This document shows positions 8,389 to 16,460 of a stretch of 24,087 nt of DNA, piece by piece. How positions within the stretch are numbered: position 1 is the first letter of the stretch; every line of letters begins with the position of its first letter. The position numbers and the translations under genes are program-made. The DNA comes from JBKECO01 sp047974745 (lineage in GTDB: Bacteria; Bacillota; Clostridia; Lachnospirales; Lachnospiraceae). The stretch covers positions 1 to 24,087 of the forward strand of contig JBKECO010000026.1 of NCBI GenBank assembly GCA_047974745.1, written 5' to 3'. Under the pieces are notes generated by a model. It did no database searches. It saw nothing but the letters and a program-made list of their open reading frames with translations, and had not been told where the DNA came from.

Positions 8389-8451
8389 TTTCTTATCTCC
8401 TTTTTTATCTTGTGTTAAGTGAATCCATTTCTTATTGTCCTTTTACAATAC

Positions 8452-8501
8452 CTTTTAAACATGTCTCTTAAACGTTTCAATAATTGACTTTTCAATATAA
8501 T
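8452..8501. promoter_or_regulatory. Divergent control region with LacI-type operator
   Basis: The 148-base gap between the divergent URO-D operon and the LacI-type regulator contains the CG-centred palindrome AAACGTTT (8470-8477) in the context TTAAACGTTTCA, a LacI-family half-site arrangement. A perfect TATAAT (8496-8501) lies 36 bases upstream of the plus-strand regulator start, but its -35 is weak and would fall on the operator. On the minus strand TTGAAA (8475-8480) overlaps the operator and is 17 bases from TAAAAG (8452-8457), a fair promoter for the URO-D operon. One bound dimer could therefore govern both directions. Confidence 0.6.
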
Positions 8502-8536
8502 TATGGCAATGTATTTTTATAAAGGAGTGCATTTAT

Positions 8537-10792
8537 ATGGTAACTTTAAAAGATGTTGCAGAAAGAGCAGGCGTCTCAATTGCTACTGTTTCTTACTGTA
8601 TAAACGAAAAAAATAATATCAAGCCTGAAACTAAGCTAAAGGTCAAGCAGGCCATCGAGGATCTCAATTATATTCCCAATTATTCCGCCAGAAACTTAAA
8701 AAATACTGTTTCGGATGAAATTGGAGTTATCCTTCCGAATCTGGAAGACTCGATCAACTCGGAAATTTTAAAGGGAATTATCTATCAGGCCAACCTTTCT
8801 CATTATTCCGTGAATATTGCCTGCAGCTATAACAATCCGCATGACGAGCAGACTATTATCAATAAATTCATTAGTAAGAATTATGCCGGCATCATTCTGA
8901 TGACTTGTCAGTCTCAGAACACGGATTTTTTTATGAAAACACTCTTTCAGCATAACATCAGTAATGTGTTCATTATGCGGCTTCCGGTCAATACTTCTGC
9001 AAATTTTCTGGGATTTGATAATTACAGTACTATATTTAAATTAACTGAATCCCTGATCAACAGAGAATATACGGACATTGCTCTTATCACAGGCTCACAG
9101 GATTTTTTCTCTGAGAGCGAATGTGTAAGCGGTTATATGGAGGCACATGATAAATATCTTGTACCGGCCAGAAACGAAAATCTTTTATTTACTGATATGT
9201 CAAAAGAGGGTGCCTTTAAAGTTACTATGCTTTATCTCTCTTCGCATATTCCGCAGGCTATTATCACTTCCTCGCAAACAATTATGGAAGGAGTCCTTGA
9301 GGCCTGTAATATTTTTAATATCGATCCGGCTACCAGCGTCTGTCTGATCACACTGGCAGAAGAACGCTGGAATGAGTCCTGCTACCACAAAGATGTTATT
9401 CATACTGCCGAGACAGCCAACACCCTCGGAGAAGACAGCTTTAAAATTTTAATGGAGGAAAATACTTCTCTCCAGTTGTATGACCGAAAATTCAAATTAT
9501 ATAAAGACAAGATTCTGGATACAAAAATATTCATAAAACCGCCTTCTTTTCAGTCATTTAAATCCGGTATTACAAATACGATCACGCTGCATATAGCTGC
9601 GATCGAGCTTCCCACTATTTGTGCAATCAAGGCAGTCAGTCAAAAATTCTCAGTACAAAGTAACATTGAATTTAAATTTGATTTTTACCCTTTGCGGGAA
9701 TTATTCAAAGTGATTCAGGAAGATTCCATTCAGGAACATCCGAAATATGATATATATCTATCCGATGTTTCGTGGATGTCTTACTTTTTGGCAAGCGATG
9801 CCTTTCAGGATATCACCGAAATTATGGAACGAATCCCTGGGCTTTCCGATGCGATCTTTGCAAAAAATTTGAGTAATGCACAGCGCGAAAATAAATATTA
9901 TGGTTTTCCAGTCATTGGTGGTGCTCAGTTCTTGTTCTATCGTAAAGATTTATTTAATAATCCTACTTTGCAAAAGCAGTATAAGGATTCTCATCATATC
10001 TCTCTGCGACCACCGAAAACATGGGCGGAATTTAATCGAATCGCACGATTTTTTACAAAAGAGTTGAATCCGACTTCTCCAACACAATATGGAACAAGTA
10101 TCTCTTCCAACCTGCCGGAAGATCTGATGACGGAAATTCTGGCAAGACTATGGAGTTATGGAGGTGGCTTTTACAATTCCAGAAATATGCTGGAATTGAA
10201 TACTCCGCAAAATGTCAGAGCTTTTGAAAATCTTTTAGAGACCACCCAATACACACCGCCATATGAAACCTCAAATGAAACAACTTTTGAGCAAATGGGT
10301 AAAGGGGATATCGCAATGGCAATATCCTTTACGGAATATGCCTCCATTATTCAAAATAGTCTGCATCCCGAATTCTTGTACAAACTGGGATATAGTATGC
10401 TGCCGGGTCACACCCCCGTCAACGTGGGCTGGCATTTTTGTGTTTCCAAAGGCACTAGCAATCTGAATGCCATCGAGCTTTTCTTTAGTTGGATCTGTAA
10501 ACGCCAGGTCAGTTATTATGAAACCATTTTATGTGGGCAATCCACCATGGTCTATCCCCACAAGCATCATGAACTTTTACGACTTTATCCATGGCTGGAG
10601 CTGACCGAAAGCAGTCAGATCTGCTGCCGTGACAGGTTCTACCCCCTAAAGGGAAAAAATGATTTAATTGTTCCAGCAGAATTTGAAAGTCATTTTAGAG
10701 ATGCCTTTTTGAAGATACTTCATAAGAACGTTCCGATTCCCAAAGCTCTTGATCAATGTCAACTAGCAATATCCAAGCAATTCTTTTCATAA
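8537..10792 (+). CDS. LacI-family regulator fused to an extracellular-type solute-binding domain
   Basis: This 751-aa protein is about twice the length of a LacI repressor (about 335 aa). Residues 2-57 are a typical LacI helix-turn-helix and hinge (VTLKDVAERAGVSIATVSY, then NYIPNYSARNLK). Residues about 60-335 form the LacI periplasmic-binding-like effector domain (EIGVILPNLEDSINSEILKG). Residues about 345-751 match an ABC-importer solute-binding protein of the type 1 (MalE-like) fold, with YDIYLSDVSWMSYF, KYYGFPVIGGAQFLFYRKDLF, PKTWAEFNRIA, MAISFTEYASII and PVNVGWHFCVSKGT. There is no signal peptide, so the second sensor works inside the cell. AAAGGAG precedes ATG 8537. A shared palindrome suggests control of the divergent operon and of the importer. 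No stop or frame change separates the domains. Confidence 0.9.
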   Translation: MVTLKDVAERAGVSIATVSYCINEKNNIKPETKLKVKQAIEDLNYIPNYSARNLKNTVSDEIGVILPNLEDSINSEILKGIIYQANLSHYSVNIACSYNNPHDEQTIINKFISKNYAGIILMTCQSQNTDFFMKTLFQHNISNVFIMRLPVNTSANFLGFDNYSTIFKLTESLINREYTDIALITGSQDFFSESECVSGYMEAHDKYLVPARNENLLFTDMSKEGAFKVTMLYLSSHIPQAIITSSQTIMEGVLEACNIFNIDPATSVCLITLAEERWNESCYHKDVIHTAETANTLGEDSFKILMEENTSLQLYDRKFKLYKDKILDTKIFIKPPSFQSFKSGITNTITLHIAAIELPTICAIKAVSQKFSVQSNIEFKFDFYPLRELFKVIQEDSIQEHPKYDIYLSDVSWMSYFLASDAFQDITEIMERIPGLSDAIFAKNLSNAQRENKYYGFPVIGGAQFLFYRKDLFNNPTLQKQYKDSHHISLRPPKTWAEFNRIARFFTKELNPTSPTQYGTSISSNLPEDLMTEILARLWSYGGGFYNSRNMLELNTPQNVRAFENLLETTQYTPPYETSNETTFEQMGKGDIAMAISFTEYASIIQNSLHPEFLYKLGYSMLPGHTPVNVGWHFCVSKGTSNLNAIELFFSWICKRQVSYYETILCGQSTMVYPHKHHELLRLYPWLELTESSQICCRDRFYPLKGKNDLIVPAEFESHFRDAFLKILHKNVPIPKALDQCQLAISKQFFS

Positions 10793-10809
10793 AAGCAATT
10801 TTTTAAAGA

Positions 10810-10844
10810 CCTGTCCATTCCTTTGACAATGGATGGGTTTTTTT
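10810..10844 (+). terminator. Terminator of the LacI-fusion gene
   Basis: A ten-pair stem (10810-10819 with 10828-10837, two wobble pairs) and an eight-base loop are followed by seven T residues, 17 bases after the regulator stop. The importer operon ends 13 bases beyond on the other strand. The same stem could weakly stop it, but a U tract in that direction is poor. Confidence 0.85.
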
Positions 10845-10856
10845 ATTGACTTCTAT

Positions 10857-11882
10857 TTACGCGGCCTTCTTCTTTTTCTCTTTTCGGAATTTAAATCCTT
10901 CACCATTCATGAATGTGCTGAGAATCAATACGATAATCAGAAGTCCTCCATAGATGAAACTTCCATGATATGTATTTAATCCACTGAACATATTTACTCC
11001 AGATGTGATCATTTGAATAATCAGAACAGAAAAAATCATATTTCCGATCTTGCCGATACCACCATCCGGTAGTATACCAGCCAAAACAAGGATCAGGATG
11101 ATCTTCATAACATAAGATTCACCATTGTTTGCTTTTGCACTATTCAGTGTAGAAAGCATCAGAAGACTTCCGATACAGCAGGTGACTGCACAAAGTACAA
11201 AGGTCTTAATGATCATTGCATCTGTATTGATTGCTGAGAACTTTGAAGCTTTCAGATTTGTACCACACATATACAACTTCTCACCATATACTGTGAATTT
11301 TAAAATCAATGCTGCAATGATAAATACGATGATAAATACAAACAATGGAAATGGAATAATTCCAAATACATTAGAATGTCCGATTTCTGAATACAAAGGA
11401 ATTGTCTTCAGTGAAACAGTCTTTCCTTTTGTAATACCTGTTGAAAGTCCCAGCCATACCATCTGCATAGCAATGGTAGCGATAACAGGTGGAATATTCA
11501 GTTTACATACCAGTAGCCCATTGATAACTCCGCCTACTGCACAGATTGCCATTGCAATCAGCATTCCTATGAAAATGACTCCCATCACTTGTCCATTTGA
11601 CATATCTTCTGTGACAGTTGCAATCATGAACTGAACACCAATGATAGATGCGAAATTGCCAAGCATTACAAAAGACAGATCAATACAGCCGATCAGAAAA
11701 CAGAACATAACGCCAATCGCCATAACACCGAATTCCGGAAATTGCATTACAATACCTTTCCATGTACCCAGATTCCAGAATGTGCCTGCTTTTGTTATTG
11801 TAAATACACTCATTACCAGAGCTACGAGAATCAACAGTATTGCTGTATATTGATTTTTGCTAAAAAACTCTTTAATTTTCAT
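10857..11882 (-). CDS. Sugar ABC transporter permease (RbsC/LsrC-like), distal
   Basis: This 341-aa membrane protein of the carbohydrate uptake 2 permease family has about eight to ten hydrophobic helices and the conserved patches FLIGCIDLSFVMLGNFASIIG, GVINGLLVCKLNIPPVIATIAMQ and LAGILPDGGIGKIGN. It would form the membrane channel as a heterodimer with the upstream permease. The start is set at ATG 11882 because GGAGGGG lies just upstream and the next residues (MKIKEFFSKNQYTAILL) lead into the first helix. A longer frame from 11981 would overlap the preceding gene by 82 bases and adds a non-hydrophobic leader. The lysine-rich C-terminus is cytoplasmic-like. It is the last gene of a four-gene importer operon. 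Confidence 0.88.
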   Translation of the reverse strand: MKIKEFFSKNQYTAILLILVALVMSVFTITKAGTFWNLGTWKGIVMQFPEFGVMAIGVMFCFLIGCIDLSFVMLGNFASIIGVQFMIATVTEDMSNGQVMGVIFIGMLIAMAICAVGGVINGLLVCKLNIPPVIATIAMQMVWLGLSTGITKGKTVSLKTIPLYSEIGHSNVFGIIPFPLFVFIIVFIIAALILKFTVYGEKLYMCGTNLKASKFSAINTDAMIIKTFVLCAVTCCIGSLLMLSTLNSAKANNGESYVMKIILILVLAGILPDGGIGKIGNMIFSVLIIQMITSGVNMFSGLNTYHGSFIYGGLLIIVLILSTFMNGEGFKFRKEKKKKAA

Positions 11883-11899
11883 CGAATACCCCTCCTCTC

Positions 11900-12910
11900 T
11901 TAACCATGATGCCGTTTCGCCTGAACAGCCGACACGGTTATACCGATCAGTATAATAATACCGTTCATCAAATCCTGCCAAGCCGAATCAATTCCAAGTA
12001 CAATCATACTATTAGACACAACTGTAATCAGAGCGATTGCACACATAGTACCAAATACAGATCCTTCTCCACCAAAGATGCTGGCACCTCCAAGGATTAC
12101 TGCGGGGATAATCGTCATTTCTTTTCCAACAAGAGCTTTTGGCACCGCCTGGCTCGAAAGACAGACACGAAGCATTCCTGCGAATCCAGAAACCATACCT
12201 ACAACGGTATACAGAATGAATTTTACTTTCTTAACATTGTATCCAGCTCTTTCTGCAGATACTTCATTGCCGCCAATTGCGTACAATGCGCGTCCGAACA
12301 TTGTCTTATTAAGCAAAAATGAAGCCAGAATACAGAAGAGGATCAGGAAGAGAATTGTAACTGACAAGTCTGAAGAAACCTGACGACTTCCAATCGTGGT
12401 CGTATAAGTCGTGATTTTTGCAGCACCTAAACTTTTATAACCTGTCGGCAGTGTAGAAGTAATTTCTTTCAGCTTTAGCAAACCCATCGAGATACCCGTG
12501 AATAACGTTTGGGTACCGAGTGTTACAAGCATGGTATTGAGTTTGAAATTGGAGATGATCCAGCCATTAAGCATACCGAGTATCATACCAAAAACCATCG
12601 CCATTAAAAATCCAAGAATCGGACTAGTCGTACCCCAGCCCATCGTCAGACTGATCGTCGTTGCCAAAGAATAGGATAATGCTGCAATTGCAGGGAAGGA
12701 TAAATCAAATCCTCCTGATACCATAACGACCAGGCAGCACAGTGCAAATATTCCATCTACTGTCATTGCACGTAAAATTGTAAAGATTTTATCCGGTACC
12801 AGCAAATTGCCCCCGGACATAATATGAATTGCGATACACAAAACAACAAGAACAATAAAAATGTAGAATTCTGTTCGTTTTGTCATACGCTTTAATAATG
12901 CATTGTTCAC
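11900..12910 (-). CDS. Sugar ABC transporter permease (RbsC/LsrD-like), proximal
   Basis: This 336-aa polytopic permease is paired with the next gene in the operon. Visible signatures are LVVMVSGGFDLSFPAIAALSYSLATT, NGWIISNFKLNTMLVTLGTQTLF, ALYAIGGNEVSAERAGYNVKK and IIPAVILGGASIFGGEGSVFGT. The GGN-x-x-AxxAG segment is the cytoplasmic coupling loop of this permease family, which contacts the ATPase. Translation begins at a GTG (12910) eight bases after AAGGGGG. It starts 13 bases after the ATPase stop. Two different permeases in one operon, rather than a single RbsC homodimer, resemble the rhamnose (RhaPQ) and autoinducer-2 (LsrCD) importers. Confidence 0.88.
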   Translation of the reverse strand: MNNALLKRMTKRTEFYIFIVLVVLCIAIHIMSGGNLLVPDKIFTILRAMTVDGIFALCCLVVMVSGGFDLSFPAIAALSYSLATTISLTMGWGTTSPILGFLMAMVFGMILGMLNGWIISNFKLNTMLVTLGTQTLFTGISMGLLKLKEITSTLPTGYKSLGAAKITTYTTTIGSRQVSSDLSVTILFLILFCILASFLLNKTMFGRALYAIGGNEVSAERAGYNVKKVKFILYTVVGMVSGFAGMLRVCLSSQAVPKALVGKEMTIIPAVILGGASIFGGEGSVFGTMCAIALITVVSNSMIVLGIDSAWQDLMNGIIILIGITVSAVQAKRHHG

Positions 12911-12923
12911 GATCCGTTCCCCC

Positions 12924-14411
12924 TTAGCGAATTATTTCAAGAATTTTATCTTCCAAAACTTCCTGACCTTCCATTTGACCAACAATTGAGCCATCTTTCA
13001 TGACTATGACCCGATTACAGTTTTCCAGTACTTCAGACAAGTCATCTGAAATAATGATAACTGCCAATCCATCATTTGCGAGCTCATGTACCAAATTGTG
13101 AATATCTTGTTTTGCGCCAACATCAACACCAACAGTTGGTCCATTCAAAATCAAAATATCCAGATCATTGGACAACCATTTTGAAAGTACAATCTTCTGC
13201 TGATTTCCACCAGATAATGTAGAAGCAAATTTCCTAACATCTGTTGTCGCTATGGAGAATTTATCTTTCCAGATATTTGCATCTGCAATAATATCCTTTT
13301 TCATAATGATTCCAAATTTATTGGATAATCGCTTTAAAGAAGATAGTGTAATATTATCTGCTATTGGTTGCTGCAGGCACAGACCTTCTGTGAGACGATC
13401 TTCAGGAACATAGCCGATCTTCATCTTTTGTGCTGTCATTGGGGAAGAAATTTTTACCTCTTCTCCATTTAGTATTATTTTGCCGGATTCCACTTTGTCT
13501 AAACCAAACAGCGCCATGGCAAGTTCTGTACGACCGGAGCCTAGCAGTCCTGCAACACCAAGGATTTCTCCCTTATGAAGTTCAAAGGAAATATCCTTGC
13601 ATTTCTTATTTTTCAAGGTTAGATTCTCAACTTTTAGAACGGCATCTTTGCTGATATTTTTTGGTACAAAGTAGTCAGGCTGTATTCTACGACCTGTCAG
13701 ATAATATATGTAATCATCTTTGGACACTTCATTTGTCGGACCCGTGTATACATTTTTACCATTTCTCATAATACATACATCATCAGAGATTTCGAAGATT
13801 TCCTCTGTTTTATGACTAATGAACATTATGGCAATTCCACTGTCGCGAAGCTGACGTACTGTTTTGAACAGAGCATCTACTTCTTTCTTCGTTAATGCGG
13901 TGGTTGGTTCATCCATGATGATTAGCTTTGCATTAAAAAGAAGTGCACGGCAAATGGCAACAAGCTGCTTATCAGCAACGCTCAATTCTCCCATTCTAGC
14001 ATGCAGATCAATATGATAGCCGATTTTAGATAAAGCTTCTTTAGCAGTTTCTTCCCAACGTTTTCTATTTACGATCTGCTTTCCAGCAGTAATTTCAGAG
14101 TTGATCGCAAGGTTTTCCATAACTGACAGATTTGGGAAGATTGACAGATCCTGATAAATGACCTGAATTCCTAACTGAGTTGCCTCTGCAGGAGTAATTT
14201 TTGATATAATTTTTCCTTCGAAGGTCACTTCTCCTTCATCCTTTGTATAAACGCCTGAAATAATTTTAACAAGTGTAGATTTTCCACAGCCGTTTTCCCC
14301 GGCAAGGCACATAACTCTACCTGGTTTAATTCCAAAATTTACATTCTCCAATGCATGAACACCGGAAAAAGATTTGTATATTCCAGACATTTCAAGTAAG
14401 TATTCTGACAT
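12924..14411 (-). CDS. Sugar ABC transporter double ATPase (RbsA-like)
   Basis: This 495-aa protein has two nucleotide-binding domains and powers the importer. Domain 1 has a full Walker A, GENGCGKST (38-46), a signature LSVADKQLVAICRALL and a Walker B LIIMDEPTTAL. Domain 2 has the usual altered Walker A GLLGSGRTEL and a good signature LSGGNQQKIVLSKWL. Its Walker B reads ILILNGPTVGVDVGAK, with Asn423-Gly424 where Asp-Glu is usual, so the second site probably does not hydrolyse ATP. The start has AAAGGAG seven to eight bases before ATG 14411. A 151-base gap with a stem-loop separates it from the binding-protein gene. The substrate is not given by the ATPase itself. Confidence 0.93.
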   Translation of the reverse strand: MSEYLLEMSGIYKSFSGVHALENVNFGIKPGRVMCLAGENGCGKSTLVKIISGVYTKDEGEVTFEGKIISKITPAEATQLGIQVIYQDLSIFPNLSVMENLAINSEITAGKQIVNRKRWEETAKEALSKIGYHIDLHARMGELSVADKQLVAICRALLFNAKLIIMDEPTTALTKKEVDALFKTVRQLRDSGIAIMFISHKTEEIFEISDDVCIMRNGKNVYTGPTNEVSKDDYIYYLTGRRIQPDYFVPKNISKDAVLKVENLTLKNKKCKDISFELHKGEILGVAGLLGSGRTELAMALFGLDKVESGKIILNGEEVKISSPMTAQKMKIGYVPEDRLTEGLCLQQPIADNITLSSLKRLSNKFGIIMKKDIIADANIWKDKFSIATTDVRKFASTLSGGNQQKIVLSKWLSNDLDILILNGPTVGVDVGAKQDIHNLVHELANDGLAVIIISDDLSEVLENCNRVIVMKDGSIVGQMEGQEVLEDKILEIIR

Positions 14412-14494
14412 GAGATAATACTCCTTTTCTTAATCTCCTTACATTAGTTCCATCTATAGTCTGCCATTTTTCGCAAACCAGATTTTTATATCTA

Positions 14495-14526
14495 TCAAGG
14501 CAGAGAATAGTATCTCTCTGCCTTGA
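14495..14526 (-). other. Intercistronic stem-loop after the binding-protein gene
   Basis: A perfect 11-bp inverted repeat, TCAAGGCAGAG / CTCTGCCTTGA (14495-14505 and 14516-14526) with a ten-base loop, lies between the binding-protein gene and the ATPase gene. On the minus strand no U tract follows, so it looks like a partial terminator or 3' mRNA-stabilising hairpin that would leave more binding-protein message than transporter message. This is a common layout in sugar importer operons. Confidence 0.65.
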
Positions 14527-14562
14527 CGTCAAATGCCTATTGTTATCTAGGTAACTCTGAAA

Positions 14563-15666
14563 TTATAGTCCTAGTGCGATCCATTCATCTACATTGTCAG
14601 CTGTGATTGCAATCTGACCATCACCTACTACAACGGTACCGTTTACTGCACAATCCTGATATCCGTCAATTGTAAGATCAACGGTTGATCCTATTTCTTC
14701 TCCAGCAAACATCTTAACAGAAAGATTTAACATAGCCTGAGCTGTAGCGCCTGCATCCCAAAGACCGATTGACTGTAACGTACCACTCTTTAGATAATCT
14801 GCAGTTTCACTTGGCATAGCTACAGAAATTGCAAATACCTGTCCGGTAAGACCCATTTCTTCAATTGCACGAGCAGCACCAGGAGCATCGAAGGAACCAG
14901 TTCCTAAGATACCTTTTAATTCTGGATATTTCTGAATTAACTCTTTGGTTTTATTGTATGCAACATCAGCATCAGAATCATCAACAACTCTTTCATCTAA
15001 ATAGGTCATGTTTGGATATGCTTCTTCCTGACGAGCAATTCCTGCATCAGCCCAGTTATTCTGAGATTCCATTGTTAAGGAACCAACCATTGTTACATAT
15101 TCGCCTTCTTCACCCATCTGTTTTGCAAGTTCATCCATCAGGAATGCGCCAAGACCAGCTTCGTCAAATGCTTCAACGTCATAATTTACGTTTGTCATAC
15201 CAGAAGCTTCTGTTGCGATCACGATGATTCCTTTATCCATAGCTTCTTTACAAATAGCTTCACATGCATCAGGGTCATTTGGTGAGAAGCATAATACATC
15301 AATTTCTCCCTGATTAACAAGGTCTGTCATGATCTGTACCTGTGCTGCAGCATCAACTTCTGCCGGTGCCTGATATACTACGTCAACCCCTGTTTCAACG
15401 CCCCACTCTTCCACATTTGCTTTTACATTTTCCCACCAAGGCTGGCCTTCTACTTTTCCAACGAAAGCGATTTTTGGTGTTTCTCCTGTAGCTGCTTCTG
15501 ATGCAACCTCTGATGTTGCTTCTGATGCTGCTTCCGATGCTACTTCTGATGTTGCTTCTGATGTTGTTCCTGTTGATTCTGAAGTAGCTGTGCTGCTGCT
15601 TCCACAAGCTGCAAGCCCCATACACATTGCTCCTGCCAGAATTGTTGCAAGAATTTTCTTTCTCAT
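14563..15666 (-). CDS. Sugar-binding lipoprotein of an ABC importer
   Basis: This 367-aa protein captures a sugar outside the cell and delivers it to the two permeases. It starts with a lipoprotein signal (MRKKILATILAG, lipobox LAAC, Cys21 lipidated). A low-complexity Ser/Thr/Glu/Ala linker (about 22-58) follows, built of repeated SEATSEVASEA-like units. The mature domain begins near PKIAFVGKVEGQPWWEN and has the type 2 periplasmic-binding (RbsB/RhaS/LsrB-like) fold. ATG 15666 is chosen because AAGGAGG lies upstream and the signal peptide follows at once. A longer frame from 15804 would place 46 non-signal residues first. It leads the importer operon behind a defined promoter. Neighbouring rhamnose mutarotase suggests L-rhamnose or a related sugar, not shown by the sequence alone. 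Confidence 0.92.
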   Translation of the reverse strand: MRKKILATILAGAMCMGLAACGSSSTATSESTGTTSEATSEVASEAASEATSEVASEAATGETPKIAFVGKVEGQPWWENVKANVEEWGVETGVDVVYQAPAEVDAAAQVQIMTDLVNQGEIDVLCFSPNDPDACEAICKEAMDKGIIVIATEASGMTNVNYDVEAFDEAGLGAFLMDELAKQMGEEGEYVTMVGSLTMESQNNWADAGIARQEEAYPNMTYLDERVVDDSDADVAYNKTKELIQKYPELKGILGTGSFDAPGAARAIEEMGLTGQVFAISVAMPSETADYLKSGTLQSIGLWDAGATAQAMLNLSVKMFAGEEIGSTVDLTIDGYQDCAVNGTVVVGDGQIAITADNVDEWIALGL

Positions 15667-15754
15667 TTCTTTTTTCCTCCTTGTTTTGAAAACAAAAATT
15701 ATGTTCCGCTCAAGCGGCAATTTTCCGTCAAGTAAAAGATAACCCCAATCGATG

Positions 15755-15796
15755 CTTTCACTTTCCTTAGTTATAATTATGATTCTTTCACTTTCC
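15755..15796 (-). repeat. Direct repeat GGAAAGTGAAAG, 30-base period
   Basis: Two identical 12-base copies (minus-strand GGAAAGTGAAAG, at 15755-15766 and 15785-15796) are spaced exactly 30 bases start to start, about three helical turns, on either side of the importer -10. Each copy contains two GAAAG units in tandem, giving four in all. This resembles a binding array for an activator or response regulator acting on one DNA face. The protein is unknown and no AraC-type gene is in the window. Confidence 0.5.
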
Positions 15797-15836
15797 AAAA
15801 TCAACAGTATTTAATCTTTAGTTTTAAACGTTTAAA
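15776..15836 (-). promoter_or_regulatory. Importer promoter and upstream LacI-type operator
   Basis: On the minus strand TTGATT (15799-15804) and CATAAT (15776-15781) are separated by 17 bases, a good sigma-A promoter about 110 bases before the lipoprotein start. Upstream of the -35 lies a perfect 14-base palindrome TTTAAACGTTTAAA (15823-15836), CG-centred as LacI-family operators are. It contains the AAACGTTT core found beside the LacI-fusion gene. Its position upstream of -35 would suit activation or looping as well as repression. Confidence 0.65.
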
Positions 15837-15864
15837 CAATTTATTTAAATAGGATTTAAACAAC

Positions 15865-15901
15865 AAAAAACCGTAACTCCTGATTTTTTGTGAGTTACGG
15901 T
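15865..15901 (-). terminator. Terminator of the HIRAN gene
   Basis: The stem ACCGTAACTC / GAGTTACGGT (15870-15879 and 15892-15901, perfect ten pairs, 12-base loop) is followed on the minus strand by a T6 tract (A run at 15865-15870 on the plus strand). It lies about 100 bases after the HIRAN stop and just before the importer promoter, insulating the importer operon from the upstream island. Confidence 0.85.
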
Positions 15902-15999
15902 CTACTGCGTTTTTTTGTGAACTTCCTGAAATTTTACGACAAAACACCTGCAAGCGATAATCATTCATTGTTTGTAGAATCAGCAAAATACTTTCTTGA

Positions 16000-16365
16000 T
16001 TACATGCCCTCCATGCGAATTTCTTCTTCCATTACATCAGCTTCAGGTTCATTTATTTTTTCATCAATACCATCCTTTGTAATCTTACAAATTGCTCCAC
16101 CTGGAATCACAAATACTATTTTTCCTTTTGCTTTCTTGCCAAGTTTGTCATACATACGTCCTGCACTCATAGAATCTCCCTTTACAGTAAAAGAGCTATT
16201 TGCGACATAACCACATTTACCCATCCCCTTAATCTTGACGAGAATAGCTTCCTTGTCGTATTCGTTATCAGGTTCCTTTTCAAGTTTTACCTTCATTCCT
16301 TTTTTCATAAAGTCATTTCCAAAATAATGATTGCATCCTGCAATCGTAAAATACATTTCTTTCAT
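16000..16365 (-). CDS. Stand-alone HIRAN domain protein
   Basis: This 121-aa protein consists almost wholly of a HIRAN domain: FTIAGCNHYFGNDFM (6-20), VKLEKEPDNEYDKEAILVKI (26-45) and KCGYVANSS. HIRAN domains, first described at the N-termini of Rad5/HLTF-type helicases, recognise damaged or 3'-ended DNA. In bacteria they occur alone or fused to DNA enzymes. The C-terminal tail is acidic (EEEIRMEGM). ATG 16365 has GGAGG nine bases upstream. It has its own terminator and lies about 300 bases after the WYL regulator gene, whose terminator precedes it, so it is probably transcribed separately. Proximity to a large helicase suggests a shared DNA-repair or defence role, which is inference. Confidence 0.85.
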   Translation of the reverse strand: MKEMYFTIAGCNHYFGNDFMKKGMKVKLEKEPDNEYDKEAILVKIKGMGKCGYVANSSFTVKGDSMSAGRMYDKLGKKAKGKIVFVIPGGAICKITKDGIDEKINEPEADVMEEEIRMEGM

Positions 16366-16460
16366 TGTGCTACCTCCGCTTTTATTTTTTTATGAGTTCC
16401 GGTAATACTACAAATGGATATATCAAAATACAGATTATTGTAACCATCTCAAATTCTCCC

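Noticed and set aside
11883..11981. Longer start for the distal permease
   Set aside because: It overlaps the previous permease gene and adds a polar leader, while a strong ribosome binding site precedes ATG 11882.
15480..15600. Possible repeat array in the lipoprotein gene
   Set aside because: It is the codon-level repetition of a Ser/Glu/Ala/Thr linker typical of lipoproteins, not a CRISPR or independent DNA repeat.
15667..15804. N-terminal extension of the sugar-binding lipoprotein by 46 codons
   Set aside because: It overlaps the promoter, lacks a ribosome binding site, and the signal peptide begins at ATG 15666 with AAGGAGG upstream.
15801..15986. Minus-strand 61-codon frame
   Set aside because: It covers the terminator and operator region, has no ribosome binding site, and its composition is unlike protein.
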